Counted from the stretch's first letter, positions 50,153-60,199 are shown. The stretch: DNA of 64,000 nt from Enterobacter cloacae (GCA_014169315.1 AP022133.1:2666001-2730000); one strand, 5' to 3'. Numbers and translations: made by a program. The notes: a model not told the origin generated them from the sequence alone.

Positions 50153-50620
50153 ATGATTTTACGTATACTGGGCGTTTCGCTGATCGGATTGACGCTGGCT
50201 GGCTGTGTGAATAACGATTCTCTTTCTGGCGACGTTTATAGCGCATCTGAAGCTAAACAAGTTCAGAACGTGACTTACGGTACCATTGTTAACGCACGCC
50301 CTGTTCAAATTCAGGGTGGCGATGAAAACAACGTCATGGGCGCGATCGGCGGTGCGGTGCTGGGTGGTTTCCTGGGTAACACCGTCGGCGGCGGTACCGG
50401 TCGTTCCCTGGCAACCGCAGCAGGTGCTGTTGCCGGTGGTGTAGCAGGCCAGGGCGTTCAGGGTGCAATGAACAAAACCCAGGGCGTAGAGCTGGAAATT
50501 CGTAAAGATGACGGCAATACCATCATGGTTGTGCAGAAACAAGGCAGCACCCACTTCTCTGCGGGTCAGCGCGTTGTTATCGCCAGCAATGGCCAACAGG
50601 TGACGGTGTCCCCGCGTTAA
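50153..50620 (+). CDS. slyB: Outer membrane lipoprotein SlyB
   Basis: 155 residues. Signal peptide with lipobox LTLAGC (Cys18). A glycine-zipper membrane-inserting region follows (AIGGAVLGGFLGNTVGGGTGRSLATAAGAVAGGVAGQ, residues about 60-100), then a C-terminal beta domain. SlyB forms rings around outer-membrane proteins under PhoPQ stress and feeds back on PhoPQ. The promoter carries a clear PhoP box. Confidence 0.96.
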   Translation: MILRILGVSLIGLTLAGCVNNDSLSGDVYSASEAKQVQNVTYGTIVNARPVQIQGGDENNVMGAIGGAVLGGFLGNTVGGGTGRSLATAAGAVAGGVAGQGVQGAMNKTQGVELEIRKDDGNTIMVVQKQGSTHFSAGQRVVIASNGQQVTVSPR

Positions 50621-50818
50621 TATCATACCGGATGTGGCCGCCAGGCCACATTCGCTTACATTACCTGTCATTTCAAAATATTGTTTTACAAAATTTCCTT
50701 CCTCGCTAATTATTAAACCCTGCTTACATTGTTCCTGCGCAAAGTATTCTTTTTTTAATTCCGTTAAACTATTTATATTCACGCTGTCTATTAATTTAGT
50801 ATTATTATATTGTTAAAA

Positions 50819-52186
50819 ATGGGTATGATTTCGATTAATCGCTATATAAAGAACCGTTATATCTCTTTCTGCCTGGGTTGCATTATTGTGGTCGGGGTAT
50901 TGCAGGGGCTATTTTTAAAGCTTGCCGAAGCAGTGCCGTCATTTTCACCGCTCTTATTCCCGACACTGACCATTTTTTTACTCGTCTTCCATCTGTTCAT
51001 TGCCTGTTTTATGGCGATGAAATACTGGTGTGACCGAAAGCGGTTGTATCTGGTCGCGATTGCGTTCGCCTTCACAGGATCGGCGCTGTTGATGGCAGGC
51101 ACGCTTTCCTGCTTCCCGGCATGGCTTGACCTCTATCAGTTCAGCATTATTAACTATAACGATGCGATGATCTTCTTCATGTTCCGCCATCTCTTAATGG
51201 CTGTTCTGATTTTCACGTCGGCCTTACTGTATGCCATGCGCGATCGCCCGTTCTCCCGGATGACCCACGTTGCTATTGTTGTCGGTATGTTCCTGTTCAC
51301 CGCAGGCATGGTTACGCTTGCCTGGTTTTATTCCAGCCACTCTGCGCTGTTTACGTTAGATCTTGTCGATAATGAAACGCGGCAATTTATGGTGCTCTGG
51401 AGTCAGGTCATCAATATTAGTTTAATCATCTTATGGATTGTTGTATTAACAACGCTGATGATTATTACGCGCGTGCGCAATCTTTTCTGGATTGGCGGTA
51501 ATTTCTTATGCATTTGTTATATTACGACACTCATCATGCTTTTACTGGGTGGACACGCTGAAGATATCGACTGGTACCGGTCCCGTTTATTTGAGACAGT
51601 GGCAACGCTGCTCATTATTTTCGTGCTCCTTTACGATGTATTTAATCTGTATCGTGACTCGCATTTAAAGTATCAGCAATCTTATCAAAATTCGATTCGC
51701 GATCCGCTTACGCGTCTCTATAACCGCAGTTATTTTTATGATGCATTAAATCAGGCGATCGATAATGCTAACGCATCCCGTCCGGTTTCGGTCATTGTCA
51801 GTGATTTGGATCGTTTTAAGCGCATTAACGATTGCTACGGGCATCTGCAGGGGGACAAGGTGTTGCAGTTTGTCGCCCATCTGCTGATGGATTCCGTGCG
51901 CCCACAAGACATCGCGGCGCGAATCGGAGGGGAAGAGTTTGTGTTGATGCTGGCAAATACGCCGTCAGACGCCGCACGTCAGGTTGCAGAGAGAATACGG
52001 CTGAATCTCAGTAGTTTCGATAAAGCCAGCAGCGAGGGGCAACTGCCGGAGCCCATTACCATCAGTATGGGTGTCTTTACGACAACGTCACCGAATATCA
52101 CCGCCGAAGAGTGTGTGGAAAGCGCCGATAAAGCAATGTACGAGGCAAAAGAGACAGGTCGCAACCGCGTCGTCGTCTTCCAGTAA
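50819..52186 (+). CDS. Membrane-bound diguanylate cyclase
   Basis: 455 residues from the ATG at 50819 (ATG at 50825 or TTG at 50810 also possible; no strong ribosome site). Eight or so hydrophobic segments fill residues 10-280, a MASE4-like integral membrane sensor. The C-terminal GGDEF domain (about 295-455) starts DPLTRLYNRSYF and has the active-site GGEEF and the RPQD inhibitory (RxxD) site five residues before it. It should therefore be a catalytically competent, product-inhibited c-di-GMP synthase. It is inserted between slyB and slyA, which are neighbours in E. coli. Confidence 0.88.
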   Translation: MGMISINRYIKNRYISFCLGCIIVVGVLQGLFLKLAEAVPSFSPLLFPTLTIFLLVFHLFIACFMAMKYWCDRKRLYLVAIAFAFTGSALLMAGTLSCFPAWLDLYQFSIINYNDAMIFFMFRHLLMAVLIFTSALLYAMRDRPFSRMTHVAIVVGMFLFTAGMVTLAWFYSSHSALFTLDLVDNETRQFMVLWSQVINISLIILWIVVLTTLMIITRVRNLFWIGGNFLCICYITTLIMLLLGGHAEDIDWYRSRLFETVATLLIIFVLLYDVFNLYRDSHLKYQQSYQNSIRDPLTRLYNRSYFYDALNQAIDNANASRPVSVIVSDLDRFKRINDCYGHLQGDKVLQFVAHLLMDSVRPQDIAARIGGEEFVLMLANTPSDAARQVAERIRLNLSSFDKASSEGQLPEPITISMGVFTTTSPNITAEECVESADKAMYEAKETGRNRVVVFQ

Positions 52187-52216
52187 AAAAAGGCCTTGCA
52201 TCAGCAAGGCCTTTTT
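52185..52216. terminator. Bidirectional terminator between the cyclase and slyA
   Basis: AAAAAAAGGCCTTGC-ATCA-GCAAGGCCTTTTT. Confidence 0.93.
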
Positions 52217-52222
52217 ATGTTA

Positions 52223-52663
52223 TCAGTCGCGTGACTGCAGCTCATGGATGTTTTGCTCAAGCCGTCCAATGAGACTGATGAGCATTTCGAGCTCCGCCGG
52301 TGAAACCCCTGACAGGATTTCCCCTCGCGTTTTGCTGATCACGGCTTCCATCTCAGTAATGATTGGAGCCGCTTTCTCCGTCAGTTTAATCCGCTTAGCG
52401 CGACGATCGCTGGCGCAAGTTTGCCGGGAGATCAGCCCCTTCTCTTCCAGCTGATCGAGTGTGCGTACCAGTGACGGCTGTTCAATACCGATCGCTTTTG
52501 CCAGTTGAATTTGTGACTGTTCGGGCGGAAGCTGATGAATATTATGCAGCGTGACCCAATGCGTCTGTGTCAATTCCAGAGGTTTCAGGCGATGGTCAAT
52601 CAGAGCACGCCAGACGCGTACTAACCTTGCCAGATCAGAACCTAATGGCGATTCCAATTTCAT
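52223..52663 (-). CDS. slyA: MarR-family regulator SlyA
   Basis: 146 residues, winged-helix MarR/SlyA protein with [21 protein letters not shown], the recognition-helix region [28 protein letters not shown] and the wing [11 protein letters not shown]. It competes with H-NS at AT-rich virulence and envelope genes and works with PhoP on shared targets. A perfect SlyA box lies 11 bases upstream of its start, implying autoregulation, and may also control ydhIJK. Confidence 0.97.
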   Translation of the reverse strand: MKLESPLGSDLARLVRVWRALIDHRLKPLELTQTHWVTLHNIHQLPPEQSQIQLAKAIGIEQPSLVRTLDQLEEKGLISRQTCASDRRAKRIKLTEKAAPIITEMEAVISKTRGEILSGVSPAELEMLISLIGRLEQNIHELQSRD

Positions 52664-52673
52664 CTCCTTATAA

Positions 52674-52685
52674 TTAGCTTGCTAA
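52674..52685. promoter_or_regulatory. SlyA operator
   Basis: TTAGCTTGCTAA, whose complement TTAGCAAGCTAA is the exact published SlyA consensus. It lies between divergent slyA and ydhI, next to slyA. Confidence 0.88.
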
Positions 52686-52848
52686 GTTATTATACTGATT
52701 TTAGAATAGTGTGCAGCATTTATATTGCCAAAACAAATGCAATACGACATTCATCAACACCAAAAGTATGATTTACACTGAATACCGATGTTCCATTTTA
52801 TAAAACAGGCCGTCGTGACCATTTATCCACTGCAAAGGAACTCTGCTC

Positions 52849-53085
52849 GTGAAGTTCTTTCATAGCGCCACGGGGTTACCCCTTCAGGACTTGATCTTCG
52901 GTGCATCAGTCTACTTTCCTCCCCTGTTTAAAGCCGTCCTGGTGGGCTTTATGATCTGGCTGGTCGCACACCGACTGCTTCGCGACTGGATGTATTCCGG
53001 TGAGATCTGGCACCCCATGCTCATGGATCTCTCTTTGTTTGCCTTGTCCGTATGCCTGGGCCTTGCTGTGTTGATTGTGTGGTGA
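52849..53085 (+). CDS. ydhI: DUF1656 inner membrane protein YdhI
   Basis: 78 residues from a GTG with AAAGGA upstream. Two membrane helices (about 25-43 and 57-77) and the DUF1656 marks GASVYFPP and HRLL. Small DUF1656 proteins precede HlyD-like and FUSC-like partners in AaeXAB-type efflux operons. First gene of ydhIJK, divergent from slyA. Confidence 0.92.
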   Translation: MKFFHSATGLPLQDLIFGASVYFPPLFKAVLVGFMIWLVAHRLLRDWMYSGEIWHPMLMDLSLFALSVCLGLAVLIVW

Positions 53086-53093
53086 ATATATCC

Positions 53094-53951
53094 ATGAAAA
53101 CGCTGAAGTATTTTTCTACTCTTTTTGTTCTTGCGCTGGCTCTGGTTGCCGGTTGGTGGCTCTGGAATTTTTATATGCAGTCCCCCTGGACGCGCGACGG
53201 TAAAATCCGCGCTGAGCAGGTCAGTATCACCCCACAGGTTTCAGGAAGTATCACGGCGCTTCTTGTTAAGGATAACCAGTTCGTTAAAAAGGGTGACGTT
53301 TTATTCCGCATCGATGAAACTCCCTTTCATATCGCTGTACTCAATGCCGAAGCTCAACTGGCGAAAGCCCAGTCTGATTTAGCAAAAGCAAACAACGAAG
53401 CAAACCGCCGTCGCCATTTGTCGCAAAACTATATTTCCGCCGAAGATTTAGATACGGCCAACATCAACGTGAAAGCCATGCAGGCAAACCTCAACGTGGC
53501 TGAAGCCACGCTAAAACAGGCGCAATGGCAGTTGACTCAAACCGTGGTACAGGCTCCGGTCGATGGATGGGTGACCAACCTCTCGACCCGTGAGGGGAAC
53601 TATGCCACCACCGGACAACCCGTCTTTGCCCTGGTTGACAGCCACTCCTTTTATATCGTGGGTTATTTTGAGGAGACCAAGCTTCGCCACATTCGGGAAG
53701 GCGCTCCTGCCACAATCACGCTTTACAGCGGATCGCAAACGTTACAGGGTCACGTTTCCAGTATTGGTCGTGCCATTTACGATCAAAGTGTCGAAACGGA
53801 TTCAGGCCTGGTGCCAGACATCAAGCCTAACGTACCGTGGGTGCGTCTGGCACAGCGCGTTCCGGTTCGCGTGGAATTTGACCGCTTACCACAGGATCTC
53901 ACGCTGGTATCCGGCACAACCTGCACGGTCTCTATCGGGACTCGTCAATGA
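53094..53951 (+). CDS. ydhJ: HlyD-family membrane fusion protein YdhJ
   Basis: 285 residues from the ATG at 53094, nine bases after ydhI; an upstream frame start lies inside ydhI. N-terminal anchor (about 5-23), lipoyl half-motifs ([29 protein letters not shown] and [21 protein letters not shown]), a short coiled-coil hairpin rich in Ala/Lys/Gln, and beta-barrel domain. Periplasmic adaptor for YdhK. Confidence 0.94.
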   Translation: MKTLKYFSTLFVLALALVAGWWLWNFYMQSPWTRDGKIRAEQVSITPQVSGSITALLVKDNQFVKKGDVLFRIDETPFHIAVLNAEAQLAKAQSDLAKANNEANRRRHLSQNYISAEDLDTANINVKAMQANLNVAEATLKQAQWQLTQTVVQAPVDGWVTNLSTREGNYATTGQPVFALVDSHSFYIVGYFEETKLRHIREGAPATITLYSGSQTLQGHVSSIGRAIYDQSVETDSGLVPDIKPNVPWVRLAQRVPVRVEFDRLPQDLTLVSGTTCTVSIGTRQ

Positions 53952-55981
53952 ATCTGTCGGCGTTATCCTGGCGACACACGCCCTGGGCTAAAGCGACAGC
54001 CTCTCAGTGGCGCTACGCGCTGCGTAACGTCATTGCAATGTGCCTGGCGCTAACAATCGCCTATTATCTGAATCTTGATGAACCTTACTGGGCGATGACC
54101 TCTGCCGCGGTGGTGAGCTTCCCTACCGTCGGCGGTGTGATCAGTAAAAGTCTTGGCCGCGTTGCCGGAAGCCTGCTGGGAGCCACCGCGGCGTTAATTA
54201 TTGCGGGCCATACGCTGAACGACCCGTGGCTCTTTTTGCTAAGCATGGCGGCGTGGCTGGGGTTTTGCACCTGGGCCTGCGCCCATTTTACCAATAACGT
54301 CGCCTACGCGTTCCAGCTGGCGGGCTATACCGCCGCGATTATTGCCTTTCCGGTAGTCAACGTTCTGGACACCACCGAGCTTTGGGATATCGCCCAGGCA
54401 CGTGTATGTGAAGTCATTGTGGGTATTCTGTGCGGCGGGGTCATGATGATGATCCTGCCCAGCACCTCCGACGGTACAGCGCTTATCTCCGCCCTGAAGA
54501 CCATGCATGCCCGTTTACTGGAGCATGCAAGTCTGCTCTGGCAACCTGACACCAACGATGAAATCCGCCTTGCGCATGAAAAGGTCATCGGCCAGATCCT
54601 GACCATGAACCTGTTACGTATTCAGGCCTTCTGGAGCCACTACCGTTTTCGCCGCCAGAATACGCTGCTTAACTATTTGCTCCACCAACAGCTGCGGATG
54701 ACCAGCGCCATCTCCAGCCTGCGCAGAATGTTGCTTAACTGGCCGACTCCGCCAGAAAACACCCGCGCCGTAATCGAAACACTGCTTGCCGCCCTCGCGC
54801 GGCCAGATACCGACATCTACACCGTGGCACGTATTATCGCGCCGCTCGTGCCAACGGATGAGTATGATTATCGCCACCGCGCCTTCTGGCAGCGCCTGAA
54901 CTACTTTTGCCGGTTGTATCTGCGCAGCAGTCGCTGGATCACTGCCGTAGAAAATGCCACCCCGATAACCGAATTCACCGTACCGGGCAGCCCGGCTCTG
55001 GCACGCCACACCGACAACATAGAAGCGTTGTGGAGTGGGTTTCGCACCTTCTGCGCGCTTACGCTGGTTGGTGCCTGGAGTATCACCACGCAATGGGGGT
55101 CCGGAAGCGCGGCCCTCACGCTTGCCGCCATTAGCTGCGTACTCTATTCCATTGCTGCATCACCGTTTAACTCCCTCACGCTGTTGATGCGCACGCTGGT
55201 ATTGCTGTCGCTGTTCAGTTTTATGGTGAAATTTGGGTTGATGGTGCAGATAAGCGACTTATGGCAGTTTCTGCTGTTTCTGTTTCCGCTCTTAACCACC
55301 ATGCAGTTGCTGAAGCTGCAAATGCCAAAACTGGCCGGTCTCTGGGGGCAGTTGATTGTTTTTATGGGTTCGTTTATCTCCGTGACCAACCCGCCGGTTT
55401 ATAACTACGCTGATTTTCTCAATGACAATCTGGCGAAGATCCTCGGCGTGGGTCTGGCGTGGCTGGCGTTTGCCGTGTTACGGCCCGGTTCAGATGCCCG
55501 TAAGAGCCGCAGACATATCCGCGAACTGCGCCGGGGGTTTGTTGACCAGCTCAGCCGTAAACCGCATCTGCGTGAGAGTGAGTATGAATCGCTGGTCTAC
55601 CACCATGTGAGCCAGCTCAATAACAGCCAGGACTCCCTGGCCCGCCGCTGGTTGCTGCGCTGGGGCGTAGTGCTGTTGAACTGCTCGCATGTGGTCTGGC
55701 AGCTTCGCGCATGGGAAACACGCTCCGATCCGCTGTCGCAGGTGCGTGATGTCTGTATTTCCCTGCTTCGCGATGTGATGAGTGAACGCGGGGTTCAGCA
55801 ACGTCCGCTGGAAGCCACGCTTGCCGAGCTTCAGCGGATTTGCGGTACCCTTGCGCACCACCATTCGCCCGCAGCGCGTGATTTAGCCTCGATAATCTGG
55901 CGGCTACACTGTTCGCTGTCGCAGCTGGAACAGGCTCCCCCGCCAGGCACGATTGGCGATCAAATCACCCCGCAGGCATAG
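53948..55981 (+). CDS. ydhK: FUSC-family efflux transporter YdhK
   Basis: 677 residues. Two blocks of about five to six membrane helices (residues 25-170 and 360-500) each followed by a cytoplasmic helical domain, the FUSC/AaeB architecture. It probably exports aromatic acids or similar compounds with YdhJ and YdhI. It overlaps ydhJ by four bases and its 3' end overlaps the convergent sodC by 22 bases. Confidence 0.93.
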   Translation: MNLSALSWRHTPWAKATASQWRYALRNVIAMCLALTIAYYLNLDEPYWAMTSAAVVSFPTVGGVISKSLGRVAGSLLGATAALIIAGHTLNDPWLFLLSMAAWLGFCTWACAHFTNNVAYAFQLAGYTAAIIAFPVVNVLDTTELWDIAQARVCEVIVGILCGGVMMMILPSTSDGTALISALKTMHARLLEHASLLWQPDTNDEIRLAHEKVIGQILTMNLLRIQAFWSHYRFRRQNTLLNYLLHQQLRMTSAISSLRRMLLNWPTPPENTRAVIETLLAALARPDTDIYTVARIIAPLVPTDEYDYRHRAFWQRLNYFCRLYLRSSRWITAVENATPITEFTVPGSPALARHTDNIEALWSGFRTFCALTLVGAWSITTQWGSGSAALTLAAISCVLYSIAASPFNSLTLLMRTLVLLSLFSFMVKFGLMVQISDLWQFLLFLFPLLTTMQLLKLQMPKLAGLWGQLIVFMGSFISVTNPPVYNYADFLNDNLAKILGVGLAWLAFAVLRPGSDARKSRRHIRELRRGFVDQLSRKPHLRESEYESLVYHHVSQLNNSQDSLARRWLLRWGVVLLNCSHVVWQLRAWETRSDPLSQVRDVCISLLRDVMSERGVQQRPLEATLAELQRICGTLAHHHSPAARDLASIIWRLHCSLSQLEQAPPPGTIGDQITPQA

Positions 55982-56478
55982 CGTACCCCGCCACCGCCGA
56001 GCGGTTTAGGTTGATCGGACATATTGTCGCCGCCGACGTGGATCATCAGCGCTTTGCCTTTGATCTCATCCAGCTTTTTCAGCCGCGGTGCAACAACCGG
56101 CTCCGTGGCTTTACCATCGTTATTCACCACCAGTACGGGTAAATCGCCAAGATGCCCCATACCGTTCGGGCCTTCATGTTTGCCGGAATGCAGCGGGTCA
56201 AAGTGGCCTCCTGCCGCTTCCGCCGCCGAGGCTTTACCCTCTTTCAGCGCAGGCTGGCAGCTACCTTTGGCATGAACATGAAAACCATGTTCGCCAGGAG
56301 GAAGGGTGTTGAGATTGGGGGTAAACTCCAGCCCTTTATCGGTTTCCGTGATTTTCACTGTTCCGACAGACTGGCCGACGCCCTGAGGCGTGACAAGATT
56401 CATTTCGACGTTCTCGCTGGCTGCCTGCGCTCCTGCGCAAACAACCAGCGTGATGAGTGCCAGAGCAAAACGCGTCAT
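55960..56478 (-). CDS. sodC: Periplasmic Cu/Zn superoxide dismutase
   Basis: 172 residues. Signal peptide [19 protein letters not shown], then the SOD barrel with copper/zinc ligands [36 protein letters not shown] and MIHVGGDN, and the C-terminal [12 protein letters not shown] closing the disulfide. It removes periplasmic superoxide. Confidence 0.96.
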   Translation of the reverse strand: MTRFALALITLVVCAGAQAASENVEMNLVTPQGVGQSVGTVKITETDKGLEFTPNLNTLPPGEHGFHVHAKGSCQPALKEGKASAAEAAGGHFDPLHSGKHEGPNGMGHLGDLPVLVVNNDGKATEPVVAPRLKKLDEIKGKALMIHVGGDNMSDQPKPLGGGGVRYACGVI

Positions 56479-56556
56479 ATGACCTCCCGGGTTGTTTTTG
56501 CCCCTTAAGTTTATACCAGGGGCGGTAATCTCACCGGAAAGTCACGGTATTCCAGA

Positions 56557-57453
56557 TTAAGGTACGTCGTACCCCAGAGCGGCTTTGCGGATACGGAACC
56601 ACTGTTGACGGGTCATCTGCAGTTCTTCTGCTGCCAGCGCAGAGCGGACGCGTTCAATTTTACCAGAGCCAATAATAGGCAGCGGTTTTGACGGCAGACG
56701 AAGGATCCACGCGTAAACCACCTGTTCAATGCTCTGGGCATTCAACTCGCGGGCAATGGTTTCCAGCTCATCGCGCAGCGGCTGGAACTCATCATCATTA
56801 AACAGACGCCCCCCACCCAGGCACGACCACGCCATAGGGCGGATACGGAGCTGTTGCAGCTGATCGAATGTGCCATCCAGCAGCAACGGCTGATGAACCG
56901 GGGAAATTTCTACCTGGTTGGTCGCCAGCGTAAACGGCAGGCGCGACTGCAGCAGCGCAAACTGCGCAGGCGTGAAGTTCGATACGCCAAAATGACGCAC
57001 TTTTCCACTTTGATGCAGGTTCAGAAACGCTTCTGCCACTTCATCGGCATCCATTAACGGGTCTGGACGGTGGATCAGCAGCAGGTCGATATGATCCGTC
57101 GCCAGATTGACCAACGACTGCTCGGCACTCTTGATGATGTGCGCGCTGTCAGTGATGTAATGCCCCAGTACGTTTTCCGGTTTTGCCGTGGTGGCAATAC
57201 CGCATTTGGTGACGATTTCCATACGCTCGCGCAGCGCCGGAACCTGCTTAAGCGCCTCACCGAACGCAGCTTCACATTGGTAGCCGCCATAAATATCAGC
57301 ATGATCGACCGTAGTGATCCCTAAATCGAGATGCTCCTCAATGAAGCCCGCCAGCTGAAGGGGGGACATATTCCAGTCCATCAGACGCCAGTAGCCCATC
57401 ACAAAACGGGAGAACTCCGGCCCCTGGGGAGAAAGGGTAATACGCTGAACCAT
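56557..57453 (-). CDS. ydhF: Aldo/keto reductase YdhF
   Basis: 298 residues, AKR barrel. The catalytic tetrad region has DHADIYGGYQCEAAFGEALK (Asp, Tyr) and GIATTAKPENV, then LLLIHRPDPLMDADEVAEAF and the NADP-binding PIIGSGKIERVRSAL. A YdhF-type oxidoreductase of unknown substrate. Same strand as ydhL and sodC. Confidence 0.94.
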   Translation of the reverse strand: MVQRITLSPQGPEFSRFVMGYWRLMDWNMSPLQLAGFIEEHLDLGITTVDHADIYGGYQCEAAFGEALKQVPALRERMEIVTKCGIATTAKPENVLGHYITDSAHIIKSAEQSLVNLATDHIDLLLIHRPDPLMDADEVAEAFLNLHQSGKVRHFGVSNFTPAQFALLQSRLPFTLATNQVEISPVHQPLLLDGTFDQLQQLRIRPMAWSCLGGGRLFNDDEFQPLRDELETIARELNAQSIEQVVYAWILRLPSKPLPIIGSGKIERVRSALAAEELQMTRQQWFRIRKAALGYDVP

Positions 57454-57501
57454 AACATTTTCCTCAAGGAAGTAATGTCACGAGTATACGCAATTACCGT
57501 G

Positions 57502-57741
57502 TTAAAACAGTGAAGGTTGCTGGGGTTCTTCAGTTTCCCCCGCTTTGTTTGCGCGAATTTTGCGCAGAAGACGTTGTCGACAGAGACGAATAATGTCCTG
57601 TTTTTGCGTATCGCTAAAGTTTTGCCAGTTAAAACGCTCATCGCGGGTACGCATGCACCCACGGCAGTACCCGCGTTCATCCGCCTGACAAATTCCCCGG
57701 CACGGGCTCTGGATGGGGAAAAACTCCAGTTGCTCTGCCAC
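57502..57741 (-). CDS. ydhL: DUF1289 cysteine-rich protein YdhL
   Basis: 79 residues from the GTG at 57741, preceded by GGAGGTGA at good spacing; its product (V/M)AEQLEFFPIQSPCRGICQ matches the family start and length. A cluster of four cysteines (CRGIC...CRGC) suggests metal binding. Pro-rich tail EEPQQPSLF. Function unknown. Confidence 0.9.
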   Translation of the reverse strand: MAEQLEFFPIQSPCRGICQADERGYCRGCMRTRDERFNWQNFSDTQKQDIIRLCRQRLLRKIRANKAGETEEPQQPSLF

Positions 57742-57823
57742 ACTCACCTCCAGAAACCGATTCTCACCTACAGTGAAGACGTTAAACGCCGCGCGTGCAA
57801 GGGCTTTACCACAGATTTGTGGC

Positions 57824-57856
57824 ATTAAGGTTTCACTAATCTTCCCTCTCTATACT
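57824..57856 (+). promoter_or_regulatory. Candidate PmrA box and -10 of the eptA homologue
   Basis: ATTAAG-GTTTC-ACTAAT (57824-57840), hexamers with the 11-base period of the PmrA/BasR consensus YTTAAK-N5-YTTAAK (nine of twelve positions), 10 bases, then TATACT (57851-57856) as -10; the start codon is 34 bases later. Confidence 0.6.
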
Positions 57857-57890
57857 CGCTCAATCATTAAAATTACAGGTTTCTTTATCG

Positions 57891-59516
57891 ATGTGGTTAA
57901 TCAAAAAGTTACAATGTAACGACATTAAATTTACTCTGGGTTGTGCGTTTTTCTTTACTCTGCTGAATGCTCTCTTCATACAGCGCAGCTGGGCTATTAT
58001 TGCGCCTGCGCAATTACACGACATTCTCTTTGCGGCTTCCGTCCCTCTGGTCCTTTTTTGCGGCTGGGTGATTGTTTTCAGTTTCCTCAATATTCCCTTT
58101 ATCCGTAAACCGCTGCTGATCGTATTAACCATGGGATGCGCCGCAGCGACTTACTTCATGTATACCTACGGTGCAGTTATCGATCAGAACATGATTGTTA
58201 ACGTGTTCGAGACGAACTCTCAGGAAGCCACCGCGCTGGTTACGCCACAAATGCTCCTGTGGATTGTCGTCGCCGGTGTTATTCCTTCCGTGGTGCTGGC
58301 CCTGACGCGCATCCGTGCCGGAAAATGGTGGTATGCCCTGCTGATGCGTTTTGCCGCGATGCTCGGTGCTCTGCTGATTATCATTCTGGTCGCTGCCGTA
58401 TTCTATAAAGATTACGCATCGCTGTTCCGTAATAACAAAAGCATCGTCAAAATGGTCACCCCGGCGAACTACGTCAGCGGCATCATCAAATACAGCAAGA
58501 CACGCTGGTTCGCAGGCGATCAAACGCTGGTACGCATTGGTGAAGATGCCCACAAAGGCCCGCTGATTTCTGGTCAACAAAAGAAAACCGTCCTGGTTCT
58601 GCTGGTCGGTGAAGCTTCACGTGCAGCAAACTACTCGCTGAATGGTTATGCGCGTGAAACCAACCCGCAGTTGAAAAAACAAAATATCATTAACTTCCCG
58701 CAGGCTTCCTCATGCGGGACGGAAACGGCGGTCTCTGTCCCCTGCATGTTCTCCGGCATGACGCGCCAGAAATACGATGCAGACCTGGCCCGCCACCAGG
58801 AAGGTCTGCTCGACGTGCTCGGTCACGCGGGTATCAACCTGCTCTGGCGTGATAATGACGGCGGCTGTAAAGGTGCCTGCGACCGCATACCCCATACGGA
58901 CATGACCCAGTGGAAACTGGATCAGTTCTGCAAAGACAAATCCTGTATTGACGACGTGAACTTCTATCGTCTGGACAACGTGCTGGACGGACTGAAGCAG
59001 GATACCGTGCTGGTTATTCACCTGATGGGCAGCCACGGCCCGGCATACTACCGCCGTTACCCGGATAACTTCCGCCAGTTCACGCCAACCTGTGACACCA
59101 ACGAGATTCAGGATTGCGATCACCAGGCGCTGATCAACACCTACGACAACACCATCCTGTATACCGACAGCATGGTAAGCAAAACAATCGATACGCTGAA
59201 GGCACGTCAGGACAGCATGAATACCGCGCTGATTTATCTCTCCGATCACGGTGAGTCGCTGGGTGAAAGCGGTATTTATCTGCACGGAACACCGTACATG
59301 CTGGCTCCTGAGCAGCAAACGCACATTCCATTTATGTTCTGGCTGTCCCCGGACTATACGAAGAACTTTGGCATTAACGAGCAATGTTTACGTGACCGTG
59401 CAGCAAAAGATGCGGTTTCACAGGACAATTTGTTCTCCACGGTTCTGGGTATGATGGATGTGAAATCAAAGGTTTATCAACAAAACCTGGATATTCTGAA
59501 CGCGTGTCGTCAGTAA
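57891..59516 (+). CDS. eptA: Lipid A phosphoethanolamine transferase, EptA family
   Basis: 541 residues. Five N-terminal membrane helices (about 15-35, 45-68, 72-95, 118-140, 152-175) and a periplasmic alkaline-phosphatase-like domain. Catalytic marks: LLVGEASRAANYSLNGYARETNP (metal Glu241), SSCGTETAVSVPCMFS (nucleophile Thr279), NDGGCKGACDR, GSHGPAYYRRYP and YLSDHGESLGE (metal Asp/His), with paired cysteines. It transfers phosphoethanolamine to lipid A, lowering polymyxin binding. It is inserted between ydhL and nemR, away from a pmrCAB operon, so it may be an extra copy; the exact subfamily needs a tree. Confidence 0.88.
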   Translation: MWLIKKLQCNDIKFTLGCAFFFTLLNALFIQRSWAIIAPAQLHDILFAASVPLVLFCGWVIVFSFLNIPFIRKPLLIVLTMGCAAATYFMYTYGAVIDQNMIVNVFETNSQEATALVTPQMLLWIVVAGVIPSVVLALTRIRAGKWWYALLMRFAAMLGALLIIILVAAVFYKDYASLFRNNKSIVKMVTPANYVSGIIKYSKTRWFAGDQTLVRIGEDAHKGPLISGQQKKTVLVLLVGEASRAANYSLNGYARETNPQLKKQNIINFPQASSCGTETAVSVPCMFSGMTRQKYDADLARHQEGLLDVLGHAGINLLWRDNDGGCKGACDRIPHTDMTQWKLDQFCKDKSCIDDVNFYRLDNVLDGLKQDTVLVIHLMGSHGPAYYRRYPDNFRQFTPTCDTNEIQDCDHQALINTYDNTILYTDSMVSKTIDTLKARQDSMNTALIYLSDHGESLGESGIYLHGTPYMLAPEQQTHIPFMFWLSPDYTKNFGINEQCLRDRAAKDAVSQDNLFSTVLGMMDVKSKVYQQNLDILNACRQ

Positions 59517-59523
59517 AATCACT

Positions 59524-59549
59524 TGTAATAGACCGAACGGTCTATTACA
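59524..59549. promoter_or_regulatory. NemR operator
   Basis: TGTAATAGACCG-AA-CGGTCTATTACA, perfect 12-base arms, directly upstream of nemR and ending eight bases before its ATG. NemR is autoregulated and is released by electrophiles. A partial copy, TAGTCGACTGGTCTA, lies at about 60309-60323 before nemA. Confidence 0.9.
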
Positions 59550-59557
59550 GTGCGGCC

Positions 59558-60199
59558 ATGAGCAGAAATACTGAGCACGATACACGAGAACACCTACTGG
59601 CGACCGGCGAGCGTCTTTGTATGCATCGCGGGTTCACCGGTATGGGGCTGAGCGAGTTATTAAAAACCGCTGAGGTACCGAAGGGATCGTTTTATCACTA
59701 CTTCCGATCCAAAGAAGCCTTCGGTGTGGCGATGCTGGAGCGGCACTATGCCTGCTACCATCAGCGCCTTGCCGCCCACTTCGCCAGCGGCGAAGGTAAC
59801 TATCGGGATCGTGTTCTGAATTACTATCAGGAAACGCTGACGCAGTTCTGTCAGCAGGGCATCATCAGCGGTTGCCTGACGGTAAAACTCTCTGCTGAAG
59901 TGTGCGATCTTTCTGAAGATATGCGCACGGCGATGGATAAAGGTGCCAGTGGGGTGATCGCCCTGCTTGCGCAGGCGCTGGAGAAAGGTCGCAACGAAAA
60001 GACGTTGTCCTTCCCTGGTGAACCTTTAACTCAGGCACAGGTGTTATACGCTCTCTGGTTAGGCGCTAACCTGCAGGCCAAGATTTCTCGCAGTGCGGTG
60101 CCGCTCGAAAGCGCACTGGCACATGTGAAAAGCAGTATTACAACGCCTGGCGTAAATACCCTAAATAATTCGAGTTGCAGGAAGGCGGCAAGGGAGTGA
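59558..60199 (+). CDS. nemR: TetR-family electrophile sensor NemR
   Basis: 213 residues from the ATG at 59558, just behind the operator. TetR helix-turn-helix GMGLSELLKTAEVPKGSFYHYFRSKEAF; effector domain with GCLTVKLSAEVCDLSEDM containing the redox cysteine region. It represses nemRA-gloA and responds to methylglyoxal, quinones and hypochlorite. The last ~14 residues (NTLNNSSCRKAARE) are unlike the family end (about ...ITTPGV) and are encoded by an ERIC element, which supplies a new stop codon. Confidence 0.95.
   Translation: MSRNTEHDTREHLLATGERLCMHRGFTGMGLSELLKTAEVPKGSFYHYFRSKEAFGVAMLERHYACYHQRLAAHFASGEGNYRDRVLNYYQETLTQFCQQGIISGCLTVKLSAEVCDLSEDMRTAMDKGASGVIALLAQALEKGRNEKTLSFPGEPLTQAQVLYALWLGANLQAKISRSAVPLESALAHVKSSITTPGVNTLNNSSCRKAARE

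Noticed and set aside
57891..59516. Calling the phosphoethanolamine transferase a mobile mcr gene
   Set aside because: No insertion sequence, plasmid gene or mcr-type context is present, and the sequence is closer to chromosomal EptA by its motifs.
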